Source: Opitutaceae bacterium (GTDB lineage Bacteria > Verrucomicrobiota > Verrucomicrobiia > Opitutales > Opitutaceae). Taken from it: DNA of 64,000 bases. Shown in pieces: positions 1 to 8,666 of the stretch. Location of the stretch: contig JANQKI010000316.1 of assembly GCA_028281165.1 (NCBI GenBank), positions 1 through 64,000 on the forward strand, given 5' to 3'. A program made the translations under genes and the position numbers. The notes beneath the pieces were generated by a model. The model did no database searches, was not told the DNA's origin, and saw only the letters and a list, made by a program, of their open reading frames with translations. How positions within the stretch are numbered: position 1 is the stretch's first letter; every line of letters starts with the position of its first letter.

Positions 1-782
1 GCCAATCCGGGAAGCTTGAGACCCATTTCTTCAGCTGACTCAATGGCGATGCCCATATCCTTGATGAAATGCTTCACGAAAAAGCCGGGAGCGTAATTAT
101 TATCCAGGGCTCTGGGAGCCAGATTGCTTAACGACCAGCTGCCGGCAGCGCCCGTCTCGATACTGGCCAAAACATGCTTTGGATCGAGTCCCGATTTCCT
201 GGCATAAGCCAAAGCCTCCCCAATAGCGACCATGCCTCCAGCGATGGCAATTTGGTTACACATTTTAGTATGTTGACCCGATCCAGCAGGACCTTGTAGC
301 TGGATATTCTTACCCATGATATCGAAAAGCGGTTTAGCTTGCTCGAAAGCGGACTCCTCGCCTCCAACCATGATCGATAGACGAGCTTCGCGCGCTCCGA
401 GGTCTCCTCCCGAAACAGGCGCATCCAAAGAAGCAATACCTCTCTTGAAGCCTTCCTCGGCGATCTTCTTTGCCAGAAGGGGGCTCGAAGTGGTCATGTC
501 GATAACCAGTCCACCTCCCTTTATCGTCTTAAAAACACCCGTTTCTCCAAAATAGGTTTCCTCCACATCTTGCGGGAAACCCACAATGGTGATGACCACA
601 TCAGCATCTTCGGCAGCAGCCGCAGGAGTATCCTTCCAGACAGCTCCGCGAGCGACTAAATCGTCCGTCTTGGACTTCGTTCGGTTGTATACAGAAAGTG
701 GATAACCTGCGTCGAGAAGATGGCCTGCCATACTGCGGCCCATTACGCCGATACCGATAAATGCGATCCGTTCTTTTGACAT
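1..782 (-). CDS. NAD(P)-dependent beta-hydroxyacid dehydrogenase (3-hydroxyisobutyrate dehydrogenase family), partial
   Basis: Soluble oxidoreductase of the 3-hydroxyisobutyrate / 2-hydroxy-3-oxopropionate reductase family, oxidising a beta-hydroxyacid with NAD(P). The C-terminus lies beyond the left edge; about 260 residues are visible. The Rossmann motif GIGVMG is at residues 10-15, the substrate loop DAPVSGG follows near residue 120, and the catalytic lysine is K173 in GPAGSGQHTKMCNQ. The ATG at 782 has an AAAGG ribosome binding site seven bases upstream. It lies 112 bases downstream of metE on the same strand, and nothing else ties the two together. The exact substrate cannot be told from the sequence (tartronate semialdehyde, hydroxyisobutyrate or succinic semialdehyde are all possible). 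Confidence 0.9.
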   Translation of the reverse strand, partial: MSKERIAFIGIGVMGRSMAGHLLDAGYPLSVYNRTKSKTDDLVARGAVWKDTPAAAAEDADVVITIVGFPQDVEETYFGETGVFKTIKGGGLVIDMTTSSPLLAKKIAEEGFKRGIASLDAPVSGGDLGAREARLSIMVGGEESAFEQAKPLFDIMGKNIQLQGPAGSGQHTKMCNQIAIAGGMVAIGEALAYARKSGLDPKHVLASIETGAAGSWSLSNLAPRALDNNYAPGFFVKHFIKDMGIAIESAEEMGLKLPGL

Positions 783-894
783 AGATCGCCTTTCATAAGG
801 CTAATCTTGTCGATGGCTATATAAATTTTTCTCCAAGCGAAAAAGCCCTAATCCAGTCGAGTCTAGATCATTGAGCAATGATTAAAATCGAAAC

Positions 895-3216
895 TCAATT
901 TCCTCTCAGCATCTCGGCAGCATTGACCATTCGTTTTAGCGAGGATTCCACTTCGGGCCAATCGCGCGTTTTGAGACCACAATCAGGATTGATCCACAAT
1001 CGCTCCTTGGGAATACGCTTTGCCGCCAATTGCATCAATTTTACCATTTCTCCGGTTGTCGGCACTCGAGGCGAATGGATGTCATAAACGCCAGGACCAA
1101 TTTCATTGGGGTAGTCGAAATCCGAGAAGGCTTCCAGCAGCTCCATGTTGGACCGAGCGGTTTCGATCGTGATCACATCGGCATCCATCGCAGCGATTGA
1201 GCTGATGATATCGTTGAATTCCGAATAGCACATGTGGGTGTGAATCTGCGTATCCGCTTTAACGTTACCTGATGAAAGACGAAAAGCCTTTGTAGACCAG
1301 TCTAGGTACTCATCCCAATCCGTTTTGCGAAGCGGAAGACCTTCCCTGAAAGCAGGCTCATCGATCTGAATGACGGCTATGCCAGCCGCTTCGAGATCGG
1401 CTACTTCATCGCGAATAGCCAATGCAATCTGATAAGCGATTTGCTCACGAGACAAGTCGTCACGTTCGAAACTCCATTGCAGAATCGTAACGGGTCCTGT
1501 CAACATGCCTTTCATCTTTCGCTTTGTAAGGCTCTGAGAATACACACTCCAATCGACGGTCATTGGTTTAGGTCGTGAAACGTCGCCGTAGATCAAGGGA
1601 GGTTTCACACAACGCGAACCATAGCTCTGCACCCATCCATTTTCGGTAAAGGCGAAGCCATCCAGTTGCTCGCCAAAATACTCCACCATGTCATTGCGCT
1701 CGAATTCGCCATGAACCAGAACATCCAAGCCGATTTCCTCTTGCAAATTCACACAATGCTCGATTTGCCCTTTCAAATAGTCGTTGTATTCAGATTCGGA
1801 TATACTGTTTTGCTTGAAACGCCTTCGAATAGATCTTGTTTCAGCAGTCTGCGGGAAGGAACCGATGGTGGTTGTGGGAAACTCTGGCAAACCCAGAGCT
1901 CGCTGAGCCTTTTGTCTCTCTTCATACGATTCCGTTCGGTGGAAATCATCATCGTGAAGCCTAGTCACGCGCTCGCGAACAGAGGTGTTAAACACGGATT
2001 CGTGCTGTTCCCTTCTTTGAAAAATTCCGCGATTATGTTCCAAAATTTCGGCTGTATCCGAATTTTCATGAACAAGACTTCGAAGCTCCCCTAATTCGAT
2101 AAGCTTCTCGTCGGAGAAAGAAAGCCATTCCCTCAGATTCTCACTTAGAGACAGTTCGGATTTTAGAGAAACGGGTGAATGAAGAAGGGAACAAGAAGTT
2201 GAAAGAACAACGCGATCCTCGCCAATTTTAGAACAGGCTTTGCGAATGAAAGGTAAGGCTTTTTCATATTCAGTCTTCCAAACATTTCGCCCGTCGACGA
2301 CTCCAAGGGACAATTTTCTATTTTCATCAATCCGAGGTAGTATCTGGTCCAGCTCGTGCGGAGCCCGTTTCAGGTCCAAATGCAGAGCATCGACAGTCAA
2401 CGAACAATAGGTATTCAAATTTCCACTAAGTCCTCCAAAGTAGGAGGCAACGAATAGTTTCACATCGCCAGCAACCGACTTTAGACGTTGATAGGTTTTG
2501 CTGAGGGCCAGTCTTTCAGCGTCAGTCAAATCCAGAGCGAAGACGGGCTCGTCAAACCGTATCCACTTTGCTCCTATCACGGAAAATTTGGCCACCACCT
2601 GTTCATATATATCCAACAACGAATCTAGCAGAGAAAGTCTGTCGAACTCAGCCCCATCTGCAGAACGAGCCTTGCCCAGCTTAAGATAAGTCACGGGTCC
2701 TACCAAAACGGGAATAGTGTCTACCCCCAGCTCCAGAGCTTCATGGAAGGCATCAAAAGGATGGGACGAAGCTAACTGGAAACGAGTCGACGTGTCAAAC
2801 TCCGGAACGATGTAATGGTAATTAGTATCGAACCACTTGGTCATCTCGCAAGCAGCCGCATCTTGAGAGGTGGCATTAGACGCTTCTCTGGATGTCGTTC
2901 CGCGCGCCATACGAAAATAGGTGTCCCAATCCACGTCGTCCCCCTGCCAGGTAAAACGCCGCGGCACATTGCCCACCATAGCAGACGTATCCAACATATG
3001 GTCATAAAAGCTAAAATCGTTTGAAGGGATCCAATCAATCCCAGCTCGCTTCTGCTTTAGCCAGTTGCGTTGTCTCAATTCCTTTCCCGTTTCCAAGAGC
3101 TGATTTATACTACGCTTGCCTCGCCAATACGCTTCCAGAGTCCGTTTCAGCTCTCGCTGATCTCCCATCCTCGGGTATCCAAGCGTATGAAGTTTTATCC
3201 TCTTTTCCGCATTCAT
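895..3216 (-). CDS. metE: Cobalamin-independent methionine synthase (MetE)
   Basis: 5-methyltetrahydropteroyltriglutamate-homocysteine S-methyltransferase, the last step of methionine synthesis without vitamin B12. The 773-residue length is normal for MetE. The N-terminal half begins with the typical [20 protein letters not shown] segment. The C-terminal catalytic barrel carries [12 protein letters not shown], the zinc ligands in [12 protein letters not shown] and [11 protein letters not shown], and the [12 protein letters not shown] substrate motif. Translation starts at the ATG at 3216. A 26-bp palindrome (3261-3286) sits 44 bases before the start and is probably the regulatory site. No SAM or cobalamin riboswitch fits in the 86-base leader. 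Confidence 0.97.
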   Translation of the reverse strand: MNAEKRIKLHTLGYPRMGDQRELKRTLEAYWRGKRSINQLLETGKELRQRNWLKQKRAGIDWIPSNDFSFYDHMLDTSAMVGNVPRRFTWQGDDVDWDTYFRMARGTTSREASNATSQDAAACEMTKWFDTNYHYIVPEFDTSTRFQLASSHPFDAFHEALELGVDTIPVLVGPVTYLKLGKARSADGAEFDRLSLLDSLLDIYEQVVAKFSVIGAKWIRFDEPVFALDLTDAERLALSKTYQRLKSVAGDVKLFVASYFGGLSGNLNTYCSLTVDALHLDLKRAPHELDQILPRIDENRKLSLGVVDGRNVWKTEYEKALPFIRKACSKIGEDRVVLSTSCSLLHSPVSLKSELSLSENLREWLSFSDEKLIELGELRSLVHENSDTAEILEHNRGIFQRREQHESVFNTSVRERVTRLHDDDFHRTESYEERQKAQRALGLPEFPTTTIGSFPQTAETRSIRRRFKQNSISESEYNDYLKGQIEHCVNLQEEIGLDVLVHGEFERNDMVEYFGEQLDGFAFTENGWVQSYGSRCVKPPLIYGDVSRPKPMTVDWSVYSQSLTKRKMKGMLTGPVTILQWSFERDDLSREQIAYQIALAIRDEVADLEAAGIAVIQIDEPAFREGLPLRKTDWDEYLDWSTKAFRLSSGNVKADTQIHTHMCYSEFNDIISSIAAMDADVITIETARSNMELLEAFSDFDYPNEIGPGVYDIHSPRVPTTGEMVKLMQLAAKRIPKERLWINPDCGLKTRDWPEVESSLKRMVNAAEMLRGN

Positions 3217-3260
3217 TTACCGACTACCTATCGGAGAATTTCTGAAGGGGTCAAGTAATA

Positions 3261-3286
3261 TATCAATATATCATGATATTTTGATA
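3261..3286. promoter_or_regulatory. 26-bp palindromic operator candidate upstream of metE
   Basis: The 26 bases form a palindrome with 12 of 13 base pairs matched, centred on TCATGA, with outer half-sites TATCAA/TTGATA. It lies between metE and the element at 3303-3440, so metE is the obvious target. The shape (TATCAA, ATAT core, TTGATA) resembles sites reported for ArsR-type regulators of the methionine cycle such as SahR. I cannot confirm that match, and no ArsR gene lies in the window. Confidence 0.6.
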
Positions 3287-3302
3287 AATTAATTGTCCTA
3301 TT

Positions 3303-3440
3303 TGGGTCAATGCTCTCTTCGTTCGCTTGATCCTCCTGCGTCGGAGCAGGATTTAAAACATGTTATTCTTCGCAGAAGAATATCCTGCTCTCGCGAAGCG
3401 AGATCGAGCGAACCCGCATCTGCGGGAGAGCGTTGACCCA
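3303..3440. repeat. Nested palindromic element (MITE/REPIN-like)
   Basis: The element is 138 bp with terminal inverted repeats of 15 bp (TGGGTCAATGCTCTC at 3303-3317 against 3426-3440, 14 of 15 paired). Inside are further pairs: GTTCGCTTGATC against GATCGAGCGAAC (11 of 12), GAGCAGGAT against ATCCTGCTC, and at the centre a perfect hairpin ATTCTTC-GCA-GAAGAAT. It fills the space between metE and the PLD gene. It encodes nothing convincing and looks like a non-autonomous mobile palindrome. A 12-bp piece of its right end recurs at 3998-4009. Confidence 0.75.
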
Positions 3441-3468
3441 ATGATATTGGCCATTGATCCTTTAAACC

Positions 3469-3999
3469 ATGCCCTCCACTGAAATCATAGCGAATGAAGC
3501 GATCTACGAAAAAATCATCCTCGAGTCGGTCAATGCAGCGGAGGATTTTTTGTGGATCGCCACAGCCGACTTGAAAGATCTGCATGTGAAGAAAGGTCGT
3601 CGCATGATTCCTTTGCTAGAAGTTTTCTCAGACTTGATCGATGAAGGCGTATCGATTCGACTTATACACGCCAAAGAGCCTGGTCCTGCGTTCAGAACGG
3701 ATTTTGACCGATTCCCCAATTTGCTGACGGGTCTGGAGATGATCCTTTGCCCGAGGGCTCATTTTAAAATGGTGATCGTGGATGGAAAGGTAGCTTACAC
3801 GGGAAGCGCCAACCTCACCGGAGCGGGCATGGGAGCCAAAAACAAAGACCGCCGTAATTTTGAAACCGGCATTTTCTCCGACGAACCAAAAATGGTAGAG
3901 GACTTAATGAATCAATTCGACCGACTCTGGATCGGCGAACCCTGCCACACCTGCCAACGCAAAGCCCACTGCGTAACTTACCATGAATTGATTGAGTGA
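3469..3999 (+). CDS. PLD-like (HKD) domain protein
   Basis: A 176-residue protein with one phospholipase D/nuclease HKD motif: H98, K100 and D105 in HFKMVIVDG, followed by the family signature GSANLTGAGMG. Proteins with a single HKD usually dimerise to form one active site and may act as phosphodiesterases or nucleases (Nuc/NucT type). There is no signal peptide, so a cytoplasmic role is likely. The C-terminus ends in a small cysteine cluster, CHTCQRKAHC, which could bind a metal. The stop codon overlaps a 12-bp copy of the flanking repeat end (3998-4009). Its substrate is unknown; its place between palindromic elements suggests an accessory gene. Confidence 0.85.
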   Translation: MPSTEIIANEAIYEKIILESVNAAEDFLWIATADLKDLHVKKGRRMIPLLEVFSDLIDEGVSIRLIHAKEPGPAFRTDFDRFPNLLTGLEMILCPRAHFKMVIVDGKVAYTGSANLTGAGMGAKNKDRRNFETGIFSDEPKMVEDLMNQFDRLWIGEPCHTCQRKAHCVTYHELIE

Positions 4000-4008
4000 G
4001 CGTTGACC

Positions 4009-4147
4009 CCACGAAGAACACGAAGAGTCACGAATTCTAATAATTATTATTGAAGGCGTTTTGGGAGATCTTGGAATCTCCAGTCGGATTTCTTTTAAAG
4101 GCCCTCGGATTTATAATTTCCTTTGTGTAACTTCGTACCCTTCGTGG
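4009..4147. repeat. Long imperfect inverted repeat, CCACGAAG type
   Basis: The arms CCACGAAGAACACGAAG (4009-4025) and CTTCGTACCCTTCGTGG (4131-4147) pair at 14 of 17 positions around about 105 bases of AT-rich DNA. This is the pattern of widespread noncoding inverted repeats that many environmental bacteria carry between genes. Related elements in this window are at 53148-53266 and, degenerate, at 8667-8774. Confidence 0.65.
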
Positions 4148-4270
4148 GCGAAATCACACAACCTCCCATTGAGCGAATACAACGTTATCATCATAGCTCC
4201 TTTTATTTGAATGGTTTAGGATCAATTGCCTTTCCAACACAGCCATTAACGCCATAAGTTGAAACAAGCA

Positions 4271-5011
4271 ATGAACCTTCAGGACCTGGGAGATCGAATC
4301 CGCGACCGACGCAAGAAGTGCGGCCTCACGCAAACCGACATTGCCAATGCAGTGCAGATCAGCCCACAAGCGGTCTCCAAATGGGAACGGGGGGAAAACG
4401 CGCCCGACATCAGCAGTCTGCCCGCTCTTTCACAGCTGCTGGGCGTCTCCATAGAATGGTTACTGGGTTGTCATAGTGTAGACAAGGACGTGATCGAGGT
4501 CACGGTTATGGATGTTCGGGCGAGAGCAGCTCGCAAAAAGTCAGAGCAACTTGAACCGCGTGATTTCGCTAACTGGACCAACAGCATTTGCTATCAAGTC
4601 ACGGAATGCGTCCTCCGTTTCGGGGGCATTCCCATAAAGACGCGTGGAGCTGGCATCCTTTGCTTTTTTTCAGGCAGCAACAACCAGGACCGAGGCGTCG
4701 CTGCCGCTCTCAACGCCACCAAACTGATCAACGAACCTCTGAAGCTTGGCATGAGTACCGGAGAGATCTACTTTGGCACTATTGGCCACCCCGACTATGC
4801 TCATCCCGACATCATCGGCGAAGCAGTCAGCATTGCCTTACTTAACTCGGAATGGGCCGGCGAGAACACCGAGAGCGGCTTAGCCATCGACCAGCAAACA
4901 CTGAACGGACTTGAAAAAACGAAAACCGAAACCGCCAAACGCACCCAAGTAAACTACAACGGCATCAGCCATCCCGTAATGATCGTAGAACTGGAAGCCC
5001 CAAAGGAGTGA
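4271..5011 (+). CDS. XRE-family HTH regulator fused to a degenerate class III nucleotidyl cyclase-like domain
   Basis: Residues 3-66 form an XRE helix-turn-helix (LGDRIRDRRKKCGLTQTDIA, then SPQAVSKWERGENAPD). Residues about 76-246 resemble a class III adenylate/guanylate cyclase catalytic domain: VTVMDVRARA in place of the first metal motif (D81), FGGIPIKTRGAGILCFF in place of the second, and GEIYFGTIGHPDYAHPDIIGEAVSIA matching the family's G.IG...D..GxaVN region. The second metal-binding aspartate (normally GD) is alanine (A127 in GAG), and the GFT motif is lost. Cyclisation is therefore unlikely, and the domain may instead sense a nucleotide. I chose the ATG at 4271; an in-frame TTG lies 12 bases upstream. 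It is followed closely by the kinase gene at 5039, so it may regulate its own cluster. Confidence 0.75.
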   Translation: MNLQDLGDRIRDRRKKCGLTQTDIANAVQISPQAVSKWERGENAPDISSLPALSQLLGVSIEWLLGCHSVDKDVIEVTVMDVRARAARKKSEQLEPRDFANWTNSICYQVTECVLRFGGIPIKTRGAGILCFFSGSNNQDRGVAAALNATKLINEPLKLGMSTGEIYFGTIGHPDYAHPDIIGEAVSIALLNSEWAGENTESGLAIDQQTLNGLEKTKTETAKRTQVNYNGISHPVMIVELEAPKE

Positions 5012-5038
5012 AAAGCTTTCTATTTGAGTGGATATCCA

Positions 5039-6103
5039 ATGGAATTATCCAATCCAATCACGGACTTTGCCCAACTTTCTGCCGACGTACTAACCGACAG
5101 ACTGCAAAAAAATGGCTTCCTTGAATCAGGCAACGTTGTTTCACTGAAAAAGACAAATTCGTTCGATTCCTCCGCTGCGAACTGGGATCGAATAGATGTC
5201 GGATTCAGTGAAGACTATGTTGGCGAAGTCCCAGAAAAACTGATACTGAAAATCTATCGGGAAGGCTGGTTTGGAGGAGGAGTTATAGAATGGACGTTTT
5301 ATAGCGAGCTAGCGACTAAAACTCCAAAAGCAAAGGTTTGCCCAATCTATGATTGCGGCATCGATCACGAAAATCGCAGCTGCCATTTTCTGATGGCCGA
5401 TTTATCGAAGACCCACTCGGACAGCCCGCCAGAAAAAGAAGAAGAAAGGCCCTACGAAGCCGTCATCACCGAGCTGCTAAAATATCACATTCGCTGGTGG
5501 AACGACAATCGGTTGAATGAATGGCCCTTTTTTCAAAGGCATGGAGGACCCCTCAGAATGGCCCAGGCCATTGACGAAGAGGGCGTACGTGCAAGTTGCA
5601 ATGGATTTAGAAATCAACTTGCCAAATTCATCGATCAAGCAGGAGACGAACTAGAGCGATCTTGGGTAAGTATAGTCGAGCGAGTTATAGAAGGCTATCC
5701 GGATGCCTTTCTAGCTCGAATTTCTAGTGAACAGAATATCACTCTGCTGCACGGCGACGCCCATCTGTACAACGTTTTCTATCCTAGAAATTCGGATACA
5801 CATGATCTGATATTATACGACTGGGAAACCTATAAACGTGGTCTAGGAGCTTACGACCTAGCCTATCTGCTTATTCATGGAACGAGTAAACGACGGGAAC
5901 TTGAAGAACGGCTTATGAATTTCTATTTCGATGGATTGAAGAAAAATGGAATAACCAATTATTCGTGGGGAGAATTTGAGTACGATTTCCGTCTATCAGT
6001 AATCGCGTGTGTTTTCTGTCCGATCATCTGGAAACGTATCTTTTCCATGAAAAACGCGATAGACGCGTTTGAAGATTGGAACTGCGACGAGCTTCTAGCG
6101 TAG
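5039..6103 (+). CDS. APH/choline-kinase-like phosphotransferase
   Basis: A 354-residue protein with the aminoglycoside-phosphotransferase kinase fold: catalytic loop HGDAHLYN (D240, N245) and metal-binding DWE at D261 (ILYDWETYKRGLGAYDLAYLL). The N-terminal lobe carries KLILKIYR with the probable ATP-binding lysine. It best resembles the CHK-kinase-like/EcKL branch of small-molecule kinases, so it should transfer phosphate from ATP to an alcohol or amine. The substrate is unknown. I chose the ATG at 5039 over a TTG at 5024. It begins 27 bases after the HTH-cyclase gene and is followed after 37 bases by the 154-residue gene, which suggests one transcript. Confidence 0.8.
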   Translation: MELSNPITDFAQLSADVLTDRLQKNGFLESGNVVSLKKTNSFDSSAANWDRIDVGFSEDYVGEVPEKLILKIYREGWFGGGVIEWTFYSELATKTPKAKVCPIYDCGIDHENRSCHFLMADLSKTHSDSPPEKEEERPYEAVITELLKYHIRWWNDNRLNEWPFFQRHGGPLRMAQAIDEEGVRASCNGFRNQLAKFIDQAGDELERSWVSIVERVIEGYPDAFLARISSEQNITLLHGDAHLYNVFYPRNSDTHDLILYDWETYKRGLGAYDLAYLLIHGTSKRRELEERLMNFYFDGLKKNGITNYSWGEFEYDFRLSVIACVFCPIIWKRIFSMKNAIDAFEDWNCDELLA

Positions 6104-6140
6104 GGAGTCGTATTCGCTTGAGCAATGATTAACAGATTAA

Positions 6141-6605
6141 ATGCATCAGCTTTCTGATTACATCCAAGCGAGCATTATCGAAGGCCATCAGATCGCGTCG
6201 GGCGCCAATACCGAAAGCCCCTTCAAAAGTGGTAGTGTTGAAATGCAGGCTCCTTACTTCTTAGAGAGAGGTTTGGATATTTCAGTTTATTACGCAGCTA
6301 CCATCAATCTATCTATCAGTCCTAGAACTTTTAATTTATATAATGCCGAATACAAATTTAAAAAAGTACATTGGTGCTCAAACCTACCCTCGGAGGATTT
6401 TTCCTTTTCGAAATGCGGAATCGGATATCAAGATAAATATCATAGCGGCCTTATTTACTATCCTCATCCCGAGACCAAAGTTATTCATTTTCAATCAAGA
6501 TCTGCAATTGAAACGTTGATGCCATTTATTCCAAATCTAGCATACGGAACCAGAGTTGACTTCTATTACAATCCAGAGGAAATCGAGATACTCGATCCCA
6601 ATTAA
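6141..6605 (+). CDS. Hypothetical protein, 154 residues
   Basis: I do not recognise this protein with certainty. It has no signal peptide or membrane segment and looks like a compact beta-rich domain: GHQIASGANTESPFKSGSVE, then ERGLDISVYYAATINLSISP, GLIYYPHPETKVIHFQ and a C-terminal YGTRVDFYYNP strand. The order of a GxxxSG start, a central xTIN strand and a late G-x-V strand faintly recalls CTP-dependent riboflavin kinase (RibK)-type barrels, but this is only an impression. It is the last gene of the 4271-6605 cluster and is followed directly by a strong terminator. Confidence 0.65.
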   Translation: MHQLSDYIQASIIEGHQIASGANTESPFKSGSVEMQAPYFLERGLDISVYYAATINLSISPRTFNLYNAEYKFKKVHWCSNLPSEDFSFSKCGIGYQDKYHSGLIYYPHPETKVIHFQSRSAIETLMPFIPNLAYGTRVDFYYNPEEIEILDPN

Positions 6606-6626
6606 TGGCAACATAAATGAAAACAA

Positions 6627-6652
6627 AAAGACCAGCCGCATGGCTGGTCTTT
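6627..6652. terminator. Bidirectional rho-independent terminator
   Basis: An 11-bp perfect stem (AAAGACCAGCC / GGCTGGTCTTT) with a GCAT loop. It has A-rich sequence on the left and TTT on the right, so it can end both the 4271-6605 cluster and the convergent aldolase gene. Confidence 0.9.
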
Positions 6653-6680
6653 CGAAAAGCAATTAGATATCTGATACGGC

Positions 6681-7718
6681 TTAAACCGCAACCTTGCCGT
6701 AGATGGATTTGCCGGTTGAGAGCAGATCTTCACAGGCTACCTTGAGGCGGTCACACATGTTTTGCTCGGCCTTCTTGAGATAAGAGCGTGGATCGTAATT
6801 TTTCTTGTTGCCGATCTCGCCATCGATCTTGAGCACGCCATCATAGTTCTTCATCGCGTGATCGACCACCGGGCGAGTGAAGGCGTATTGCGTGTCGGTA
6901 TCGATGTTCATTTTGACAACACCGTAGTCGAGAGTTTCGCGGATGTCGCTCAGCTCGGAACCGGAACCACCGTGAAAAACCAGGTCGAATTCGGCATCTT
7001 CGCCGTATTTCTCGATGACCGCGTCTTGGCCCTTCTTCAAAATATCCGGACGAAGCTTAACGGCGCCTGGCTTGTAGGAGCCGTGTACGTTACCGAAGGT
7101 AGCGGCAAACATGTAGCGACCCAGTCCATTGAGAGATTCGTAGACCTCCACCATATCTTCAGGTGTAGTATAGAGCTTCTCAGCCGGCTGATTGGAATTA
7201 TCGATGCCGTCTTCTTCTCCACCGACAACACCTGCTTCCACTTCGAGAATGATTTCCTGCTCGGCGCACAGTTTCAAGAGGTCTTGCGAAAGGGCCATAT
7301 TTTCTTTGAGCGGCAATTCCGAGGCATCCAGCATGTGGGATTGGAAGAGATTGCCTTCGCCCTTGGCTCGGCGCTCAGCCGTAGCTTGAATGAGTGGTTT
7401 AAGGAAGCCATCGACTTTGGCTGGCTGGCAGTGGTCGGTATGCAGACCAATCAAAATGTCGTACTTCTCGGCCAGGCGATGGCAGGCTTCCGCCAGAATA
7501 ATAGCCCCAAAAGCGGCATCCGCAACATTCAGCCCGGAGGCAAACTGACCCCCTCCAGTAGAGACCTGGATGATGCCATCTGACTTCGATTCCGCGAATG
7601 CCTTGAGAGCGGCATTAATAGTCACGATGGACGTTACATTGACAGCGGGATAGGCGTACGAACCCTCTTGGGCGGCGTCCAACATATCGGCGTATTGCTG
7701 TGGTGTGGCGATTGGCAT
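6681..7718 (-). CDS. fbaA: Class II fructose-bisphosphate aldolase
   Basis: Zinc-dependent cleavage and formation of fructose 1,6-bisphosphate in glycolysis and gluconeogenesis. The 345 residues and motifs mark the class IIA (E. coli FbaA/yeast) branch: GLHTDHCQP with zinc ligand H96 and catalytic D95, EAGVVGGEEDGID, FGNVHGSYKPGAVKL, VFHGGSGS and NIDTDTQYAF. It is monocistronic, convergent with the upstream cluster and separated from it by the terminator at 6627-6652. The upstream region 7719-7911 is shared with the divergent transporter gene. Confidence 0.96.
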   Translation of the reverse strand: MPIATPQQYADMLDAAQEGSYAYPAVNVTSIVTINAALKAFAESKSDGIIQVSTGGGQFASGLNVADAAFGAIILAEACHRLAEKYDILIGLHTDHCQPAKVDGFLKPLIQATAERRAKGEGNLFQSHMLDASELPLKENMALSQDLLKLCAEQEIILEVEAGVVGGEEDGIDNSNQPAEKLYTTPEDMVEVYESLNGLGRYMFAATFGNVHGSYKPGAVKLRPDILKKGQDAVIEKYGEDAEFDLVFHGGSGSELSDIRETLDYGVVKMNIDTDTQYAFTRPVVDHAMKNYDGVLKIDGEIGNKKNYDPRSYLKKAEQNMCDRLKVACEDLLSTGKSIYGKVAV

Positions 7719-7911
7719 GATATTTTCGGATTTAAGTGTTCCGTGATTGCTTGAGAATTCTCCTTGCTAGCTTCTCGAAACCGAAAAGCAACGTCTAACT
7801 TTGCATCAAAAGAGGGCATCTTGTCGAGCGTATCATAACCGATTCATTGCGCCATCCTGGTGAAAAAATAGCCTCGCCAGAACAAGGACTTATAAACGAC
7901 TTTCCTAGTCG

Positions 7912-8637
7912 ATGGACCTCCTAATATTGACCGTGATCTCTTTCCTTACCTCAGGCTTCACGGCGGTCGTAGGAATTGGCGGCGGGTTCATCCTGCTGAC
8001 TATCATGGTCGATTTTCTTCCTCCCATCGCCCTCATACCTATTCACGGTTTCATTCAACTCAGTTCGAACGCTTCAAGAGCCGCTCTAGATCCGACTCAT
8101 ATCAAATGGGACATCGTCAAACGACACGCCATCGGTGTCGTCATCGGAGCGACGATCGGAGCGCTTTCCATTTCCATCTTCCCCTTTGAATATCTACCGA
8201 TCGTTTTGGGATTGTTCGTTTTACTGATGACATGGAGCCCGTACGATCCTCGGACAAGGAAATCGCAAGGCACCATGCTTTGGGTGGGAGCGGGACAAAC
8301 CTACCTTTCCTTCTTCGTCGGGGCAACAGGTCCCATGTCCTACCCTCTCCTGCTTCGTAGAGCTCTCGATCGTCATGAAATCGTGGTTACGCATGCGGTG
8401 ACTATGGTTTGCATGCACCTTTCGAAGGTCATCGGATACGGCACTCAAAACGCGGCGCTTCTCGATTATTGGGATTTCATGGTGGCGATGAGCATAGCCG
8501 CTGTCTTGGGATCATTTGCGGGAAAGCGCTTTCGGCATCACGTCTCGGAGAATCGATTTCGCTGGACCGCCAAAGTATTGCTAACTGTTCTCTCCGTCCG
8601 CCTGATTCTGAAGTTCTTCATACCTGAAATACCGTGA
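7912..8637 (+). CDS. TauE/SafE family membrane transporter
   Basis: A 241-residue integral membrane protein with about seven hydrophobic segments, beginning MDLLILTVISFLTSGFTAVVGIGGGFILL. The GxGGGF signature after the first helix is typical of TauE/SafE (DUF81) anion exporters, and the second half repeats the pattern (FVGATGPMSYPLLL). Family members move sulfite, sulfoacetate or other organosulfur anions, but the substrate here is unknown. It stands alone, divergent from fbaA. Confidence 0.88.
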   Translation: MDLLILTVISFLTSGFTAVVGIGGGFILLTIMVDFLPPIALIPIHGFIQLSSNASRAALDPTHIKWDIVKRHAIGVVIGATIGALSISIFPFEYLPIVLGLFVLLMTWSPYDPRTRKSQGTMLWVGAGQTYLSFFVGATGPMSYPLLLRRALDRHEIVVTHAVTMVCMHLSKVIGYGTQNAALLDYWDFMVAMSIAAVLGSFAGKRFRHHVSENRFRWTAKVLLTVLSVRLILKFFIPEIP

Positions 8638-8666
8638 CGCCCTCAAAGATAAGATGGAATTAAAGG

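Noticed and set aside
3217-3302. SAM or cobalamin riboswitch upstream of metE
   Set aside because: The leader is only 86 bases and its main structure is a DNA palindrome; no riboswitch motif was seen.
3307-3585. 92-residue minus-strand frame across the nested palindrome
   Set aside because: It runs through the palindrome and antisense to the PLD gene; the PLD frame has a clear family motif.
6762-7583. 273-residue plus-strand frame opposite fbaA
   Set aside because: It is exactly antisense to the aldolase gene, which has all class II motifs; no independent protein signature.
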